NCBI RefSeq assembly: GCF_002002925.1
Contig: NZ_CP019511.1
Coordinates: 3,379,001-3,443,000 of the forward strand
Reading direction: 5' to 3'
Length of the DNA stretch: 64,000 bases
Source of the DNA: Sphingomonas sp. LM7
GTDB lineage: Bacteria; Pseudomonadota; Alphaproteobacteria; Sphingomonadales; Sphingomonadaceae
The notes under the pieces were generated by a model that was not told the origin of the DNA, did not search any database, and saw only the letters and a program-made list of their open reading frames with translations. The first letter of the stretch is position 1. Each line of letters begins with the position of its first letter. The position numbers and the translations under genes are program-made. Below, one piece after another: positions 14,001 to 22,548 of this stretch.

Positions 14001-15596
14001 ATGCGGACGGGGTTGCTGGCACTGGCATTGATCGCGGGTGCGCCCGCGGCGGCGCAGGACATCGTGATCCGCGAGCTTCCTTCGACTGTCGCCGCGTTCC
14101 AGGAGAAGTCCATCGACGCGCAGCAGGCGATGATGGCGTCGGGCCAGCTGAGCAGCGCGCAGATCACCGAACTCTATATCGAGCGGATCAAGATACTCGA
14201 TCAAGCCGGCCCGAATTTGCGTTCGGTGATCGCGATCTCGCCCAATGCGATCGAGCAGGCGCGGGCCAGCGATGCGCGGCGCAAGGCCGGCAAGCTCAAG
14301 GGGCCGCTCGACGGCATTCCGGTGCTGATCAAGGACAATATCGACACCAGGGAGCTGCCGACCACGGCCGGCAGCCTTGCGCTCGCCGACAACTGGACGC
14401 GGCGTGACGCGCCGATGGTGGCGCTGCTGCGGGCACAGGGCGCGGTGATCCTCGGCAAGACCAATCTCAGCGAATGGGCGAACATCCGATCGAACAATTC
14501 GATGAGCGGGTGGAGCGCGGTCGGCGGGCTGGTGCGCAACCCCTATGCGCTCGATCGTTCGGCGTGCGGATCGTCGAGCGGCTCGGGCGCGGCGGTGGCG
14601 GCGAGCCTCGCGGCGGTGGCCGTGGGAACCGAGACCGACGGATCGGTGGTGTGCCCTGCCGCGATGAACGGGCTGGTCGGGTTGAAGCCTACGCTGGGGC
14701 TGGTCAGCCGGACGCATGTCGTGCCGATCAGCCATAGCCAGGACACGCCGGGACCGATGGCGCGGAGCGTTAAGGATGCGGCGATCCTGTTCTCGGCGAT
14801 CGTGGGCAGCGATCCCAGGGATGCGGCTACCGCTGAGGCCGATCGTTATCGCAAGGATTTTGCCGCCGGACTGTCGGCGGATGCGCTCAAGGGGATGCGC
14901 GTCGGATATTGGAAGCCCGAGATGGACGGCGATCTCGCCGCGCGGTTCGACAGGGCGCTGGATGAGCTGCGCGCGGCGGGGGCGGTGCTGGTCGAAGTGA
15001 AGATGCCCGAGCTCAAGGGGCTGGGCGATGCCGAGGGCGAAGTGCTCTACACCGAGCTCAAGGACGATCTGGCCGCCTATCTCGCGACGACCTCGGCCAA
15101 GGTGCGGACGCTGGCCGACGTGATTGCGTTCAACGAGGCGAACAAGGCGGCCGAGATGCCGTTCTTCGGGCAGGAGAGTTTCCTCAAGGCCGAGAAGACG
15201 CGCGGGACCGGGGACCCGGAGTATCTCGGTGCGCGGGCGAAGTCGCTGCGGCTGGCGGGGGTCGAGGGGATCGATGCGATGCTCAAGGCGGGCAATGTCC
15301 AGCTATTGGTGACGCCGACCTATGGCACGCCGTGGCTGAGCGATCCGGCGCATGGCGACCAGTTCACCGGGCCATCGGCGAGCCAGTTGCCGGCGGTGTC
15401 GGGCTATCCGCATCTGACCGTGCCGATGGGGCTGGTCGATGGGCTGCCGGCGGGGCTGTCGTTCATCGGCACGGCGTATTCGGACGGCCTGCTGCTCCAC
15501 GCGGGCTATGCGTATGAGCAGGCGACCAAGGCGCGGGTCGCGCCGCGTTATCTTCCGACGGTGGCGGTGGATCTGGGGTCGCAGCGGCCGCGATAA
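14001..15596 (+). CDS. Secreted amidase (amidase signature family)
   Basis: The 531-residue protein has a signal peptide (MRTGLLALALIAGAPAAAQ) and one amidase-signature domain. The catalytic lysine is in GIPVLIKDNIDT, and the glycine/serine signature reads ACGSSSGSGAAVAASLAAVA followed by GTETDGSVVCPA, which contains the cis-serine and nucleophile region. It would hydrolyse amide or peptide-amide bonds in the periplasm. The start at 14001 is preferred because it begins the signal peptide; an upstream in-frame ATG would overlap the preceding gene. The substrate is unknown. Confidence 0.92.
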   Translation: MRTGLLALALIAGAPAAAQDIVIRELPSTVAAFQEKSIDAQQAMMASGQLSSAQITELYIERIKILDQAGPNLRSVIAISPNAIEQARASDARRKAGKLKGPLDGIPVLIKDNIDTRELPTTAGSLALADNWTRRDAPMVALLRAQGAVILGKTNLSEWANIRSNNSMSGWSAVGGLVRNPYALDRSACGSSSGSGAAVAASLAAVAVGTETDGSVVCPAAMNGLVGLKPTLGLVSRTHVVPISHSQDTPGPMARSVKDAAILFSAIVGSDPRDAATAEADRYRKDFAAGLSADALKGMRVGYWKPEMDGDLAARFDRALDELRAAGAVLVEVKMPELKGLGDAEGEVLYTELKDDLAAYLATTSAKVRTLADVIAFNEANKAAEMPFFGQESFLKAEKTRGTGDPEYLGARAKSLRLAGVEGIDAMLKAGNVQLLVTPTYGTPWLSDPAHGDQFTGPSASQLPAVSGYPHLTVPMGLVDGLPAGLSFIGTAYSDGLLLHAGYAYEQATKARVAPRYLPTVAVDLGSQRPR

Positions 15597-15611
15597 AGAG
15601 CAATGCCCTCC

Positions 15612-15685
15612 CGTTCGTTTCGAGCGAAGTCGAGAAACCGCCCCACGCGTTGGAACCCGTTTCTCGACTTCGCTCGAAACGAACG
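15612..15685. repeat. Perfect 27-bp inverted repeat (family D)
   Basis: Two perfectly complementary 27-base arms (15612-15638 and 15659-15685) are separated by 20 bases. The arms begin CGTTCGTTTCGAGCGAAGTC on the left and end CGCTCGAAACGAACG on the right. It stands between the convergent amidase and DUF4345 genes and can act as a bidirectional terminator. It has the pair-of-palindromes form of the other dispersed repeats here, but encloses no gene. Confidence 0.92.
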
Positions 15686-15697
15686 GAAGATTGGGCG

Positions 15698-16105
15698 TTA
15701 GTCGGACTTTCCCAGCCGTCGCGCCACGCGCATCTGCCACAACAGGATCAGCGGGACTTCGATCAACTCGATGCCGAGCCCGATGCGGTGGCCTAGCGAC
15801 GGCACGCCGACAAGGAACAGGGAGAGCAGACGGAACAGCCCGCCGAGGATCACCATCGCGGCGAGCAGGCGCAGCCGCGGTCCCTTGCGTTCGACCGCGG
15901 GGATGCACGACGCGAACAGCAGCAGCATGCCGAGGAACAGCCCCGATATGTAGCGGAAATGGCTGTCGAGATCGGTGGGGATGACCGGCGGATGGCCGAG
16001 GAAGCGCGGGCCGCCGGTGACGCCGGCGATCGCGGCGGTGAGCGGCAGCAGCAAGGTCACCGCCATCACGCCCTGGAGCAGGCGCTTCTCGGCGGCGGGG
16101 CTCAC
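15698..16105 (-). CDS. DUF4345 family membrane protein
   Basis: The 135-residue protein has four hydrophobic segments and the family-typical stretch DSHFRYISGLFLGMLLLFAS followed by the basic loop ERKGPRLRLLAAMVILGG. DUF4345 proteins are small inner-membrane proteins of unknown function. Translation is taken from the GTG at 16105, which overlaps the stop of the preceding gene as GTGA; this coupling and the residues PAAEKRLLQGV support the choice. Confidence 0.8.
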   Translation of the reverse strand: MSPAAEKRLLQGVMAVTLLLPLTAAIAGVTGGPRFLGHPPVIPTDLDSHFRYISGLFLGMLLLFASCIPAVERKGPRLRLLAAMVILGGLFRLLSLFLVGVPSLGHRIGLGIELIEVPLILLWQMRVARRLGKSD

Positions 16106-16563
16106 TTGCTGTCGAGCTCGAGCAATTCCTCGCGGACGTGGATCGCACCGAGCGACATGCGGACTTCGATCAGGAAATAGATCAGCCCGGCCATCAGCAG
16201 CAGCATCGAGACGACGAAGGCCACCGCGACGATCGCGCCGACATGCAGGCCGAACAACCGCGAGACGAACATCAGCGCGACGACGAAGCAGGTGGCGAGC
16301 GCGCTGGACACGCACAGGAAGATCGCCTGGTTGATCACCGAGATGCGACGGTCGATCAGGCGGAGTTCCCAGACATGGCGGTCATGCTCGGGCCCGGTCG
16401 AGCGCGGGTGGATCTCCTCCAGATTGCGCGCGCGATCGACGATGCGCGCGAGGCGCCCGACCATCACGTTGAGGATCGCGCCGATACCCGCGAGCAGGAA
16501 GACCGGTGCGATCGCGCTCTGGATCGTGTCGGCCACGGTGGAGAGATAGGGTCCTGCCATCAT
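16102..16563 (-). CDS. DUF2721 family membrane protein
   Basis: The 153-residue product has three membrane helices and matches DUF2721: an N-terminal helix (IAPVFLLAGIGAILNVMVGR), then the basic segment LARIVDRARNLEEIH and the arginine-containing ELRLIDRRISVINQAI, then two further helices. Its role is unknown. The start is either of two adjacent ATGs (16563 or 16560). It is the first gene of a two-gene leftward unit with the DUF4345 gene. Confidence 0.82.
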   Translation of the reverse strand: MMAGPYLSTVADTIQSAIAPVFLLAGIGAILNVMVGRLARIVDRARNLEEIHPRSTGPEHDRHVWELRLIDRRISVINQAIFLCVSSALATCFVVALMFVSRLFGLHVGAIVAVAFVVSMLLLMAGLIYFLIEVRMSLGAIHVREELLELDSK

Positions 16564-16645
16564 CGCGACTGTTATTACCGGCTCCTGCGCGCGCGTGAAG
16601 CCGTTATGATCGGGCTCACCGCTTGGTAACCGATCGCGGGGTACG

Positions 16646-17803
16646 ATGCGGGGGATGACCAAGCCGATGCCGCTCGATGCGTTCACCCGCCTGCCGCCGA
16701 TGCTCGCCGCCGATTGCGTCGACGGGCTGGCCGCGAGCATCGATGCCGTGGCTGCGCGCGCGGCGCCAACCCACCGCTTCCTGCGCTATGGCTGGTTTGC
16801 CGCGGCGCTGCAGGCCTATGGCGGCGCGGCGCGGACCTTGACCGTCACCCGCGAGGGCGAGGCAGTTGTCGCGCTGCCGATGGTGCGGACCGGGCCGGGC
16901 TTGCTCGGGCTGGCAAGCGTGCCGGGATGCTATTGGCCGTTCCGCAGCTTTCCGGTGCGCGAGGATGCCGGAGTCGAAGTCGGCGAGACATTGCTGGCGC
17001 GGCTGGCGTGCGAGGCGAATGCGCTGCGGCTTGGGCCGGTCTATGATGGCGATCCGGGGCTGGAGCTGCTCAAGGCCGCCGCGGCCGCCAAGGGCTGGGC
17101 GGTGCTCGACCGCTTCGTCGCCGACAGCTTCCTGCTCGATATCGCCGCGCTCCAGGCCGAAGGCATCTGGCCGCGCAATTCGACGCTGCGGAAGAACCGG
17201 TTCCACGAGAAGCATCTCGGCGGGCATGGCGAACTCGACTGGAATTTCGTCTCGGGCGCGGATTGGGACGACGCTGCGTTCGATGCGCTGGCGGAGGTCG
17301 AGCGCAAGAGCTGGATCGCGGCGCGAACCGACGGTTCGGACGCCAAGTTCACCGCGGAAGGACATGGCGGCTTCTGGCGTGCGGCGTCGGCGGACCCGGT
17401 GGTCGCCGAGATGCTGTGGGCGGCGGTGCTGCGCGTCGATGGCGCGCCGGCGGCGTTCTCGTTCGATCTCAATGCCGGCGCGCTGAAATACGCGATCGCC
17501 AACAGCTATGATCCGGCGTTCGGCAAGCATTCGCCGGGGAAGCTGCTTTATTACCGCAACTTGGTCCGCGGGATCGAGGACGGCATCGCGACCGTCGACT
17601 GGGGCGCGGGCGACAGCGGCTACAAGCAGGTCATCGGCGCCGAACGCGGCCCGGCGATCCGCGACTGGCTGTTCGTTCGGCCGGGGCTGCCGGCGCTTGC
17701 CGGAAGGATGCTGCGCGGGGCGTGGCGGCGCAGCGGGCACAAGCAGCCCCCCGTCACCCCGGCCGAAGGGCCGGGGTCCACCGGACCTCACACGACAGAC
17801 TAG
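16646..17803 (+). CDS. GNAT-type acyltransferase (CelD/FemAB-like)
   Basis: The 385-residue protein resembles the GNAT_6/CelD-like acyltransferases, double-GNAT proteins often linked to polysaccharide or cell-envelope modification. Recognisable parts are RYGWFAAALQAYGGAARTLT near the start, the basic segment NSTLRKNRFHEKHLGGHGEL in the middle, and the C-terminal GNAT core FSFDLNAGALKYAIANSYDP followed by HSPGKLLYYRNLVRGIEDGI and TVDWGAGDSGYKQ. The last 16 or so residues (PPVTPAEGPGSTGPHTTD) are read from the palindromic element at 17752, so the ancestral stop was probably earlier. Confidence 0.8.
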   Translation: MRGMTKPMPLDAFTRLPPMLAADCVDGLAASIDAVAARAAPTHRFLRYGWFAAALQAYGGAARTLTVTREGEAVVALPMVRTGPGLLGLASVPGCYWPFRSFPVREDAGVEVGETLLARLACEANALRLGPVYDGDPGLELLKAAAAAKGWAVLDRFVADSFLLDIAALQAEGIWPRNSTLRKNRFHEKHLGGHGELDWNFVSGADWDDAAFDALAEVERKSWIAARTDGSDAKFTAEGHGGFWRAASADPVVAEMLWAAVLRVDGAPAAFSFDLNAGALKYAIANSYDPAFGKHSPGKLLYYRNLVRGIEDGIATVDWGAGDSGYKQVIGAERGPAIRDWLFVRPGLPALAGRMLRGAWRRSGHKQPPVTPAEGPGSTGPHTTD

Positions 17804-17861
17804 AGCCGCGAGGGGATCGCCAAGCCGCGCAGTGGACCCCGGAACAAGTCCGGGGTGACGG
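17752..17861. repeat. Family A inverted pair
   Basis: The copies at 17752-17782 (CGTCACCCCGGCCGAAGGGC plus CGGGGTCCACC) and 17832-17861 (GTGGACCCCGGAACAAGTCC plus GGGGTGACGG) face each other across about 50 bases that include CCGCGCAGTGG before the second copy. The spacer and both ends resemble the pair at 20552-20661. It lies between the convergent GNAT and acyl-CoA dehydrogenase genes and may end both transcripts. Confidence 0.88.
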
Positions 17862-17870
17862 TGGAGGTTG

Positions 17871-19547
17871 TCAGGCCGCGAAGGCCTCTGCGTCGATCGA
17901 GTAGAGAACGTCGGCCTTGGCCATCGCGGCCGCCTTGAGCCCCATCGCCTCGGGGACGATCTGCTCGACATAGAAGCGGGCGGTGGCGGCCTTCATCTTG
18001 AGGAACACCGGATCGCCCTCCGAGCGCGCGGCGATGCGGCCGCTTTCTTCCATCAGCCAGCCGCACACCGCGACCGAGAGCATCGTCAGGAAGGGATAGC
18101 TCGCGGCGAGACGGTCATCGGTGTCGGACGACAGCAGGTTGCGGGCGACTTCCTCGCAGGCGTCGATCAGGCGGAGCAGTTCGCCGTCCTCGGCCTCGTC
18201 GCGCATCTGCGCGAGCAGGCCGAGCAGCGTGCCGCCATTGTCCATGCTGAGTTTGCGGCCGACCAGATCGGCGGCCTGGATGCCGTTGGTGCCTTCGTAG
18301 ATCGGAGTGATGCGGGCGTCGCGGAAATGCTGGGCGGCGCCGGTCTCCTCGATATAGCCCATGCCGCCATGGACCTGGACGCCCAGCGACGCGACTTCGT
18401 TGCCGAGATCGGTGCCGTGCGCCTTGGCGAGCGGCGTGAGCAATTCGACCCGGGCCTTGGCGGCGGCATCGCCGGCATGGCCGCGGTCGAGCTGGCCGAA
18501 CGCATAATAGACCAGCGCGCGCGCCGCCTGGGTCTGCGCCTTCATGCGCAGCAGCATGCGGCGCACGTCGGGATGCTCGACGATCGCGGCAGGTGCGTCG
18601 GCGCGGACGCCCTGGATACGATCGCGGGCATAGGCCACCGCGCGCTGGGTGGCGCGCTCGGCGACCTGGACGCCCTGCAGGCCGACGTTCAGGCGCGCGT
18701 TGTTCATCATCGTGAACATCGCGCGGATGCCGCCCATCTCGCCGCCGATCAGCTCGCCGATGCAATCGTCATGATCGCCGAAGCTCAGCACGCAGGTCGG
18801 CGAGGCGTGGAGCCCCATCTTGTGCTCGATCGACACGACGCGGACGTCGTTGAACGTCCCGTCGGTCCGGACCTTGGGGACGAGGAACAGCGACAGCCCC
18901 TTGGTGCCCGCGGGCGCATCGGGGGTGCGCGCGAGGACGAGGTGGACGATGTTGTCGGCCATGTCGTGGTCGCCGAAGCTGATGAAGATCTTGGTGCCCT
19001 TGATCCGGTACGTGCCGTCGCCGACCGGCTCGGCCTTGGACTTGAGCGCGCCGACATCGCTGCCCGCCTGCGGCTCGGTGAGGTTCATCGTCCCGGTCCA
19101 TTCGCCGGTCGCGAGCTTCGGCAGATAGAATGCCTGTTGCTCGGGGGTGCCGTGGTGCGCCAGCGCCTCGATTGCGCCGACGGTAAGGATCGGCGCGAGC
19201 GCAAAACCCATATTGGCGGTGCCGAGCGTCTCGAGCACGGCGATCGACAGGCTGACCGGCAGGCCCTGTCCGCCGAAAGCCTCAGGCGAGCCGATCGTGC
19301 CCCAGCCTCCCTCGACATAGGCCTTGTAGGCATCGGCGTACCCAGCGGGCATCGTCACGCCGTTCTCGCTCCACTTCGGCCCCTCGGTGTCGCCGAGGCG
19401 TTCGAGCGGCGCCCATTCGCCGGCGGCGAATTCTCCTGCGCCTTCGAGCACCGGGTCCATCATTTCGCCGGCCTCGGGGCTGATCTCGGCGAGGCGGACG
19501 ATATGCTCCAGCACGAAACGCTGCTCGGCGGTGGCGGGGGTGAACAT
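17871..19547 (-). CDS. Acyl-CoA dehydrogenase (DmdC-like group)
   Basis: The 558-residue flavoprotein is of the long acyl-CoA dehydrogenase type with a C-terminal extension, as in 3-methylmercaptopropionyl-CoA dehydrogenase DmdC and related enzymes. It shows the family blocks MNLTEPQAGSDVGALKSKA, GTKIFISFGDHDMADNIVHL and HGGMGYIEETGAAQHFRDAR, then ITPIYEGTNGIQAADLVGRK, which contains the position of the catalytic glutamate. It oxidises an acyl-CoA at the alpha-beta bond and passes electrons to ETF. The substrate is not evident, and the gene stands alone. Confidence 0.93.
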   Translation of the reverse strand: MFTPATAEQRFVLEHIVRLAEISPEAGEMMDPVLEGAGEFAAGEWAPLERLGDTEGPKWSENGVTMPAGYADAYKAYVEGGWGTIGSPEAFGGQGLPVSLSIAVLETLGTANMGFALAPILTVGAIEALAHHGTPEQQAFYLPKLATGEWTGTMNLTEPQAGSDVGALKSKAEPVGDGTYRIKGTKIFISFGDHDMADNIVHLVLARTPDAPAGTKGLSLFLVPKVRTDGTFNDVRVVSIEHKMGLHASPTCVLSFGDHDDCIGELIGGEMGGIRAMFTMMNNARLNVGLQGVQVAERATQRAVAYARDRIQGVRADAPAAIVEHPDVRRMLLRMKAQTQAARALVYYAFGQLDRGHAGDAAAKARVELLTPLAKAHGTDLGNEVASLGVQVHGGMGYIEETGAAQHFRDARITPIYEGTNGIQAADLVGRKLSMDNGGTLLGLLAQMRDEAEDGELLRLIDACEEVARNLLSSDTDDRLAASYPFLTMLSVAVCGWLMEESGRIAARSEGDPVFLKMKAATARFYVEQIVPEAMGLKAAAMAKADVLYSIDAEAFAA

Positions 19548-19593
19548 GATGCCTCTCTTGTCGTCTTGTTTCCTGCGCTATAGCGCCCGGGAA

Positions 19594-20529
19594 GTGAGCC
19601 CGACAAATCCCCGCATCTTACCCTACGGCACCGCGGCTATCGCCGAAGCCGCGATGCTGATTCGCGCCGGGGGATGCGTCGCGGTGCCCACCGAGACGGT
19701 GTACGGACTCGCCGCGAACGCGCTCGATTCGCAGGCGGTGGCGGGGATCTACGAAGCAAAGGGGCGACCCAGCTTCAATCCGCTGATCGTGCATGTCCCC
19801 GATCTGGAGGCGGCGGAGATCATCGCAGTGTTCGACGACGCCGCGCGGATGCTGGCGCAGCGTTTCTGGCCGGGGCCATTGACGCTGGTGCTGCCGGTGC
19901 GGCGCGAGGCGGGGATCGCTGCGCTGGTGACCGCGGGGCTGGAGACGATCGCGATCCGGGTGCCCGATCACCGTGCGATGCAGGCGCTGCTCGATGCGAG
20001 CGGGGTGCCGCTGGCCGCCCCCTCCGCCAACGCCAGCGGATCGATCTCGCCGACGCGGGCGGCGCATGTCGCGGCGAGCCTGGCGGGGCGGATCCCGCTG
20101 GTGATCGACGACGGGCCGACCAGCGCGGGGATCGAATCGACGATCGTGCGGGGACGCGAGATTTTGCGGCCGGGGCCGCTGTCGCAGGCCGATCTGTTTC
20201 CCGGCGAGGCGCGCGGTTCGGTGCCGCAACGCTCCGAAGGGATCACTGCGCCCGGCCAACTCGACAGCCATTATGCGCCGGGCAAGCCGCTGCGCCTGAA
20301 CGCGACGATCCGGCAGGACGGCGAATGGCTGATCGGCTTCGGCGCGGTACCGGGGGACGACACGCTGTCGATCCGCGGCGACCTGGTCGAGGCGGCGGCG
20401 AATCTGTTCGATGCGCTGCACCGGGCGGATGGGTCGGACGGTGTGGCGATCGCCGTGGCGCCGGTGCCGGATACCGGGATCGGGGTGGCGATCAACGATC
20501 GGCTGAAGCGGGCGGCGTTTCCGCGATAG
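19594..20529 (+). CDS. tsaC: L-threonylcarbamoyladenylate synthase
   Basis: The 311-residue protein is of the long Sua5 type. It makes threonylcarbamoyl-AMP from threonine, bicarbonate and ATP, the first step of t6A37 synthesis in tRNAs. The YrdC domain shows GGCVAVPTETVYGLAANALD, YEAKGRPSFNPLIVHV and the substrate segment APSANASGSISPTRAAHVAA. A C-terminal Sua5 domain begins after STIVRGREILRPGPLS. The GTG start at 19594 is chosen because the conserved protein begins a few residues later and upstream frame residues are non-homologous. The later-acting partner TsaB is encoded at 52974-53606. Confidence 0.92.
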   Translation: MSPTNPRILPYGTAAIAEAAMLIRAGGCVAVPTETVYGLAANALDSQAVAGIYEAKGRPSFNPLIVHVPDLEAAEIIAVFDDAARMLAQRFWPGPLTLVLPVRREAGIAALVTAGLETIAIRVPDHRAMQALLDASGVPLAAPSANASGSISPTRAAHVAASLAGRIPLVIDDGPTSAGIESTIVRGREILRPGPLSQADLFPGEARGSVPQRSEGITAPGQLDSHYAPGKPLRLNATIRQDGEWLIGFGAVPGDDTLSIRGDLVEAAANLFDALHRADGSDGVAIAVAPVPDTGIGVAINDRLKRAAFPR

Positions 20530-20551
20530 CGGAGTAGACTGCGAAACAGAG

Positions 20552-20661
20552 CGTCACCCCGGCCGAAGTGCCGGGGTCCACCGATCCGCAAACGAGCAGC
20601 TAGAGGCTCTAGGGTCTCGCCTAGCCGCGCAGTGGACCCCGGCACAAGGCCGGGGTGACGG
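20552..20661. repeat. Family A inverted pair
   Basis: The copies at 20552-20582 and 20632-20661 face each other with about 50 bases between them. The ends have the same design as the pair at 17752-17861, including the CCGCGCAGTGGACC junction before the right copy. The pair separates the convergent tsaC and msrA genes. Confidence 0.88.
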
Positions 20662-20680
20662 GTTATGCAAGGGCAGCCGC

Positions 20681-21226
20681 TTAAGCCGCGGCGCCTTCCT
20701 TGAGCTTGGCGGCGAAGCTCTTGCGCAGCTTGCGCAGCTTGGGCGGGATCACTGCGAGGCAATACGGGTTCCGCTGGCCTTCGCCCTGCCAATATTCCTG
20801 GTGATAGTCCTCGGCGGGATACCAGTCCGACAGCGGCTCGATCGTGGTGACGATCGGTGCCGGCCAGTCCGCCGATGCGCGCGCGATCGCGGCTTCGGCC
20901 TCGGCCTTTTGCTCCTCCGAATGCGGGAAGATCGCCGAGCGGTATTGCGTGCCGACATCGTTGCCCTGGCGGTTGAACTGGGTCGGGTCGTGCGTGGCGA
21001 GGAAGATGTCGAGCAGGTCGCCGGTGCTGATCTGATCGGTGTCGTAGGTCACGCGGATCGCCTCGGCATGGCCGGTGTCGCCACCGCATACCTGCTTGTA
21101 GGTCGGGTTGGGCACGCTGCCGCCGATATAGCCGCTCTCTACCTTGCTGACTCCGATCACGTCGTTGAACACCGCCTCGGTGCACCAGAAGCATCCGCCG
21201 GCGAGCGTCGCGGTTTCGACTGTCAT
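20681..21226 (-). CDS. msrA: Peptide methionine (S)-S-oxide reductase
   Basis: The 181-residue protein reduces the S-epimer of methionine sulfoxide in proteins, repairing oxidative damage. The catalytic cysteine lies in LAGGCFWCTEAVF. The family blocks GVSKVESGYIGGSVPNPTYK, GDTGHAEAIRVTYD and DPTQFNRQGNDVGTQYRSAI follow in order. The start at 21226 has the ribosome binding site AAGGAGA seven bases before it. No MsrB is adjacent. Confidence 0.96.
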   Translation of the reverse strand: MTVETATLAGGCFWCTEAVFNDVIGVSKVESGYIGGSVPNPTYKQVCGGDTGHAEAIRVTYDTDQISTGDLLDIFLATHDPTQFNRQGNDVGTQYRSAIFPHSEEQKAEAEAAIARASADWPAPIVTTIEPLSDWYPAEDYHQEYWQGEGQRNPYCLAVIPPKLRKLRKSFAAKLKEGAAA

Positions 21227-21314
21227 TTCATTCTCCTTGTCGTGCCCCAAGATAGGTGGGGGTTGGCGCAGTGCAATCGGCCCTCTAGGCGAGGCGCGAC
21301 AAAGGGAGACGGGC

Positions 21315-22313
21315 ATGCGCGACGGTACGGTGCTGGTGACGGGCGGTGCGGGCTATATCGGCAGCCATGCGGTGCTGGCGCTGCTCGATGCGGGATGGAA
21401 GGTCGTGGTGGTCGACAATCTCGTCACCGGGTTCGACTGGGCGGTCGACAAGCGCGCCAAGCTGGTGGTCGCCAATATCGAGGACGAGGCCACGATCCGC
21501 GCGACGATGCGCGACGAAGGCGTGGTCGCCGTGATGCACTTCGCCGGATCGGTAGTGGTGCCGGAGTCGGTTTCCGATCCGCTAAAATATTACCGCAACA
21601 ACACCGTCGCCAGCCGCTCGCTGATCGAGAGCGCGGTGGCATCGGGGGTGAAGCATTTCATCTTCTCGTCGACCGCGGCGACTTATGGCATCCCGGAGAA
21701 GGTGCCGGTGTCGGAGGACAGCCCCAAGGTGCCGATCAACCCGTACGGCATGTCCAAGCTGATGACCGAGTTCATGCTGCGCGATGTCGCCGCGGCGCAT
21801 CCGATCAATTACGCCGCCTTGCGTTACTTCAACGTCGCCGGCGCCGATCCGCAGGGCCGCAGCGGGCAATCGACCGCGGGCGCGACGCACCTGATCAAGA
21901 TCGCGGCGGAGGCGGCGACGGGCAAGCGATCGGCGGTGTCGGTGTTCGGCACCGATTTCGCGACCGAGGACGGCACCGGGGTGCGCGACTATATCCACGT
22001 CACCGATCTCGCCGCGGCGCATGTCGACGCGCTCGACCTGCTGATCGCGCGACCGCAGGAGAGCCACACGATGAACGCGGGCTATGGCCGCGGCTTTTCG
22101 GTGCTCCAGGTGCTCGACGCAGTCGACCGGGTGACCAACCGGACGATCGAGCGCAAGCTGGAGGGCCGCCGTGCGGGCGATCCCGACGCGCTGGTGGCGG
22201 ACAACAGCAAGATCCTCAGCACGCTGCCGTGGCGGCCCAAGCACGACGATCTCGAAGGCATCGTCAAGGATGCGCTGGCCTGGGAGCGGTCGCTAGCCGA
22301 GCGCCAGGGCTGA
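21315..22313 (+). CDS. galE: UDP-glucose 4-epimerase
   Basis: The 332-residue extended short-chain dehydrogenase interconverts UDP-glucose and UDP-galactose. The NAD-binding motif is TGGAGYIGSHAV, the catalytic serine and tyrosine appear in FSSTAATYG and NPYGMSKLMTE (YxxxK), and the substrate segment is ALRYFNVAGADPQGRSGQ. The end WRPKHDDLEGIVKDALAWE is typical. The ATG at 21315 has GGGAG upstream. It probably supplies envelope polysaccharide precursors. Confidence 0.94.
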   Translation: MRDGTVLVTGGAGYIGSHAVLALLDAGWKVVVVDNLVTGFDWAVDKRAKLVVANIEDEATIRATMRDEGVVAVMHFAGSVVVPESVSDPLKYYRNNTVASRSLIESAVASGVKHFIFSSTAATYGIPEKVPVSEDSPKVPINPYGMSKLMTEFMLRDVAAAHPINYAALRYFNVAGADPQGRSGQSTAGATHLIKIAAEAATGKRSAVSVFGTDFATEDGTGVRDYIHVTDLAAAHVDALDLLIARPQESHTMNAGYGRGFSVLQVLDAVDRVTNRTIERKLEGRRAGDPDALVADNSKILSTLPWRPKHDDLEGIVKDALAWERSLAERQG

Positions 22314-22345
22314 GGCCGGGCGCGACGCCTGCTATATCGGCCAGG

Positions 22346-22487
22346 TGAACATCGAGCCGTGCCATCTGCTGCTTCCGCCCCCCGGCATGGCCGAGGAGGA
22401 AGGGGAAGCGCTGCGCGATGCGCAGGCGGGTATCGCAGCGGGACGGCTCATTCCCCATGAACCTCTTGCCCTTCCTCAAGCCTCCCG
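22346..22487 (+). CDS. Possible short CDS or gene remnant
   Basis: A GTG at 22346 opens a frame whose part EALRDAQAGIAAGRLIPHEP resembles the tail of small ribbon-helix-helix antitoxins (which often end GRxIPHE). The frame then runs into the family A palindrome at 22488. If this was an antitoxin gene its ends are lost. The similarity is too short to be secure, and the stretch may be non-coding. Confidence 0.2.
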
Positions 22488-22516
22488 GTGGACCCCGGCA
22501 CAAGGCCGGGGTGACG
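22488..22516 (-). repeat. Single family A palindrome
   Basis: The element reads GTGGACCCCGGCACAAGGCC and GGGGTGACG and lies between galE and the convergent PAP2 gene. Unlike most copies it has no inverse partner nearby. Confidence 0.85.
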
Positions 22517-22548
22517 TCGAAGCAAGCGACACTTTTTGTACTTCCCCG

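Noticed and set aside
17868..19583. A 571-codon open frame opposite the acyl-CoA dehydrogenase
   Set aside because: It mirrors the dehydrogenase gene; the sense product has all family blocks, whereas the antisense one is a repetitive mixture of A, R, D, G and L.
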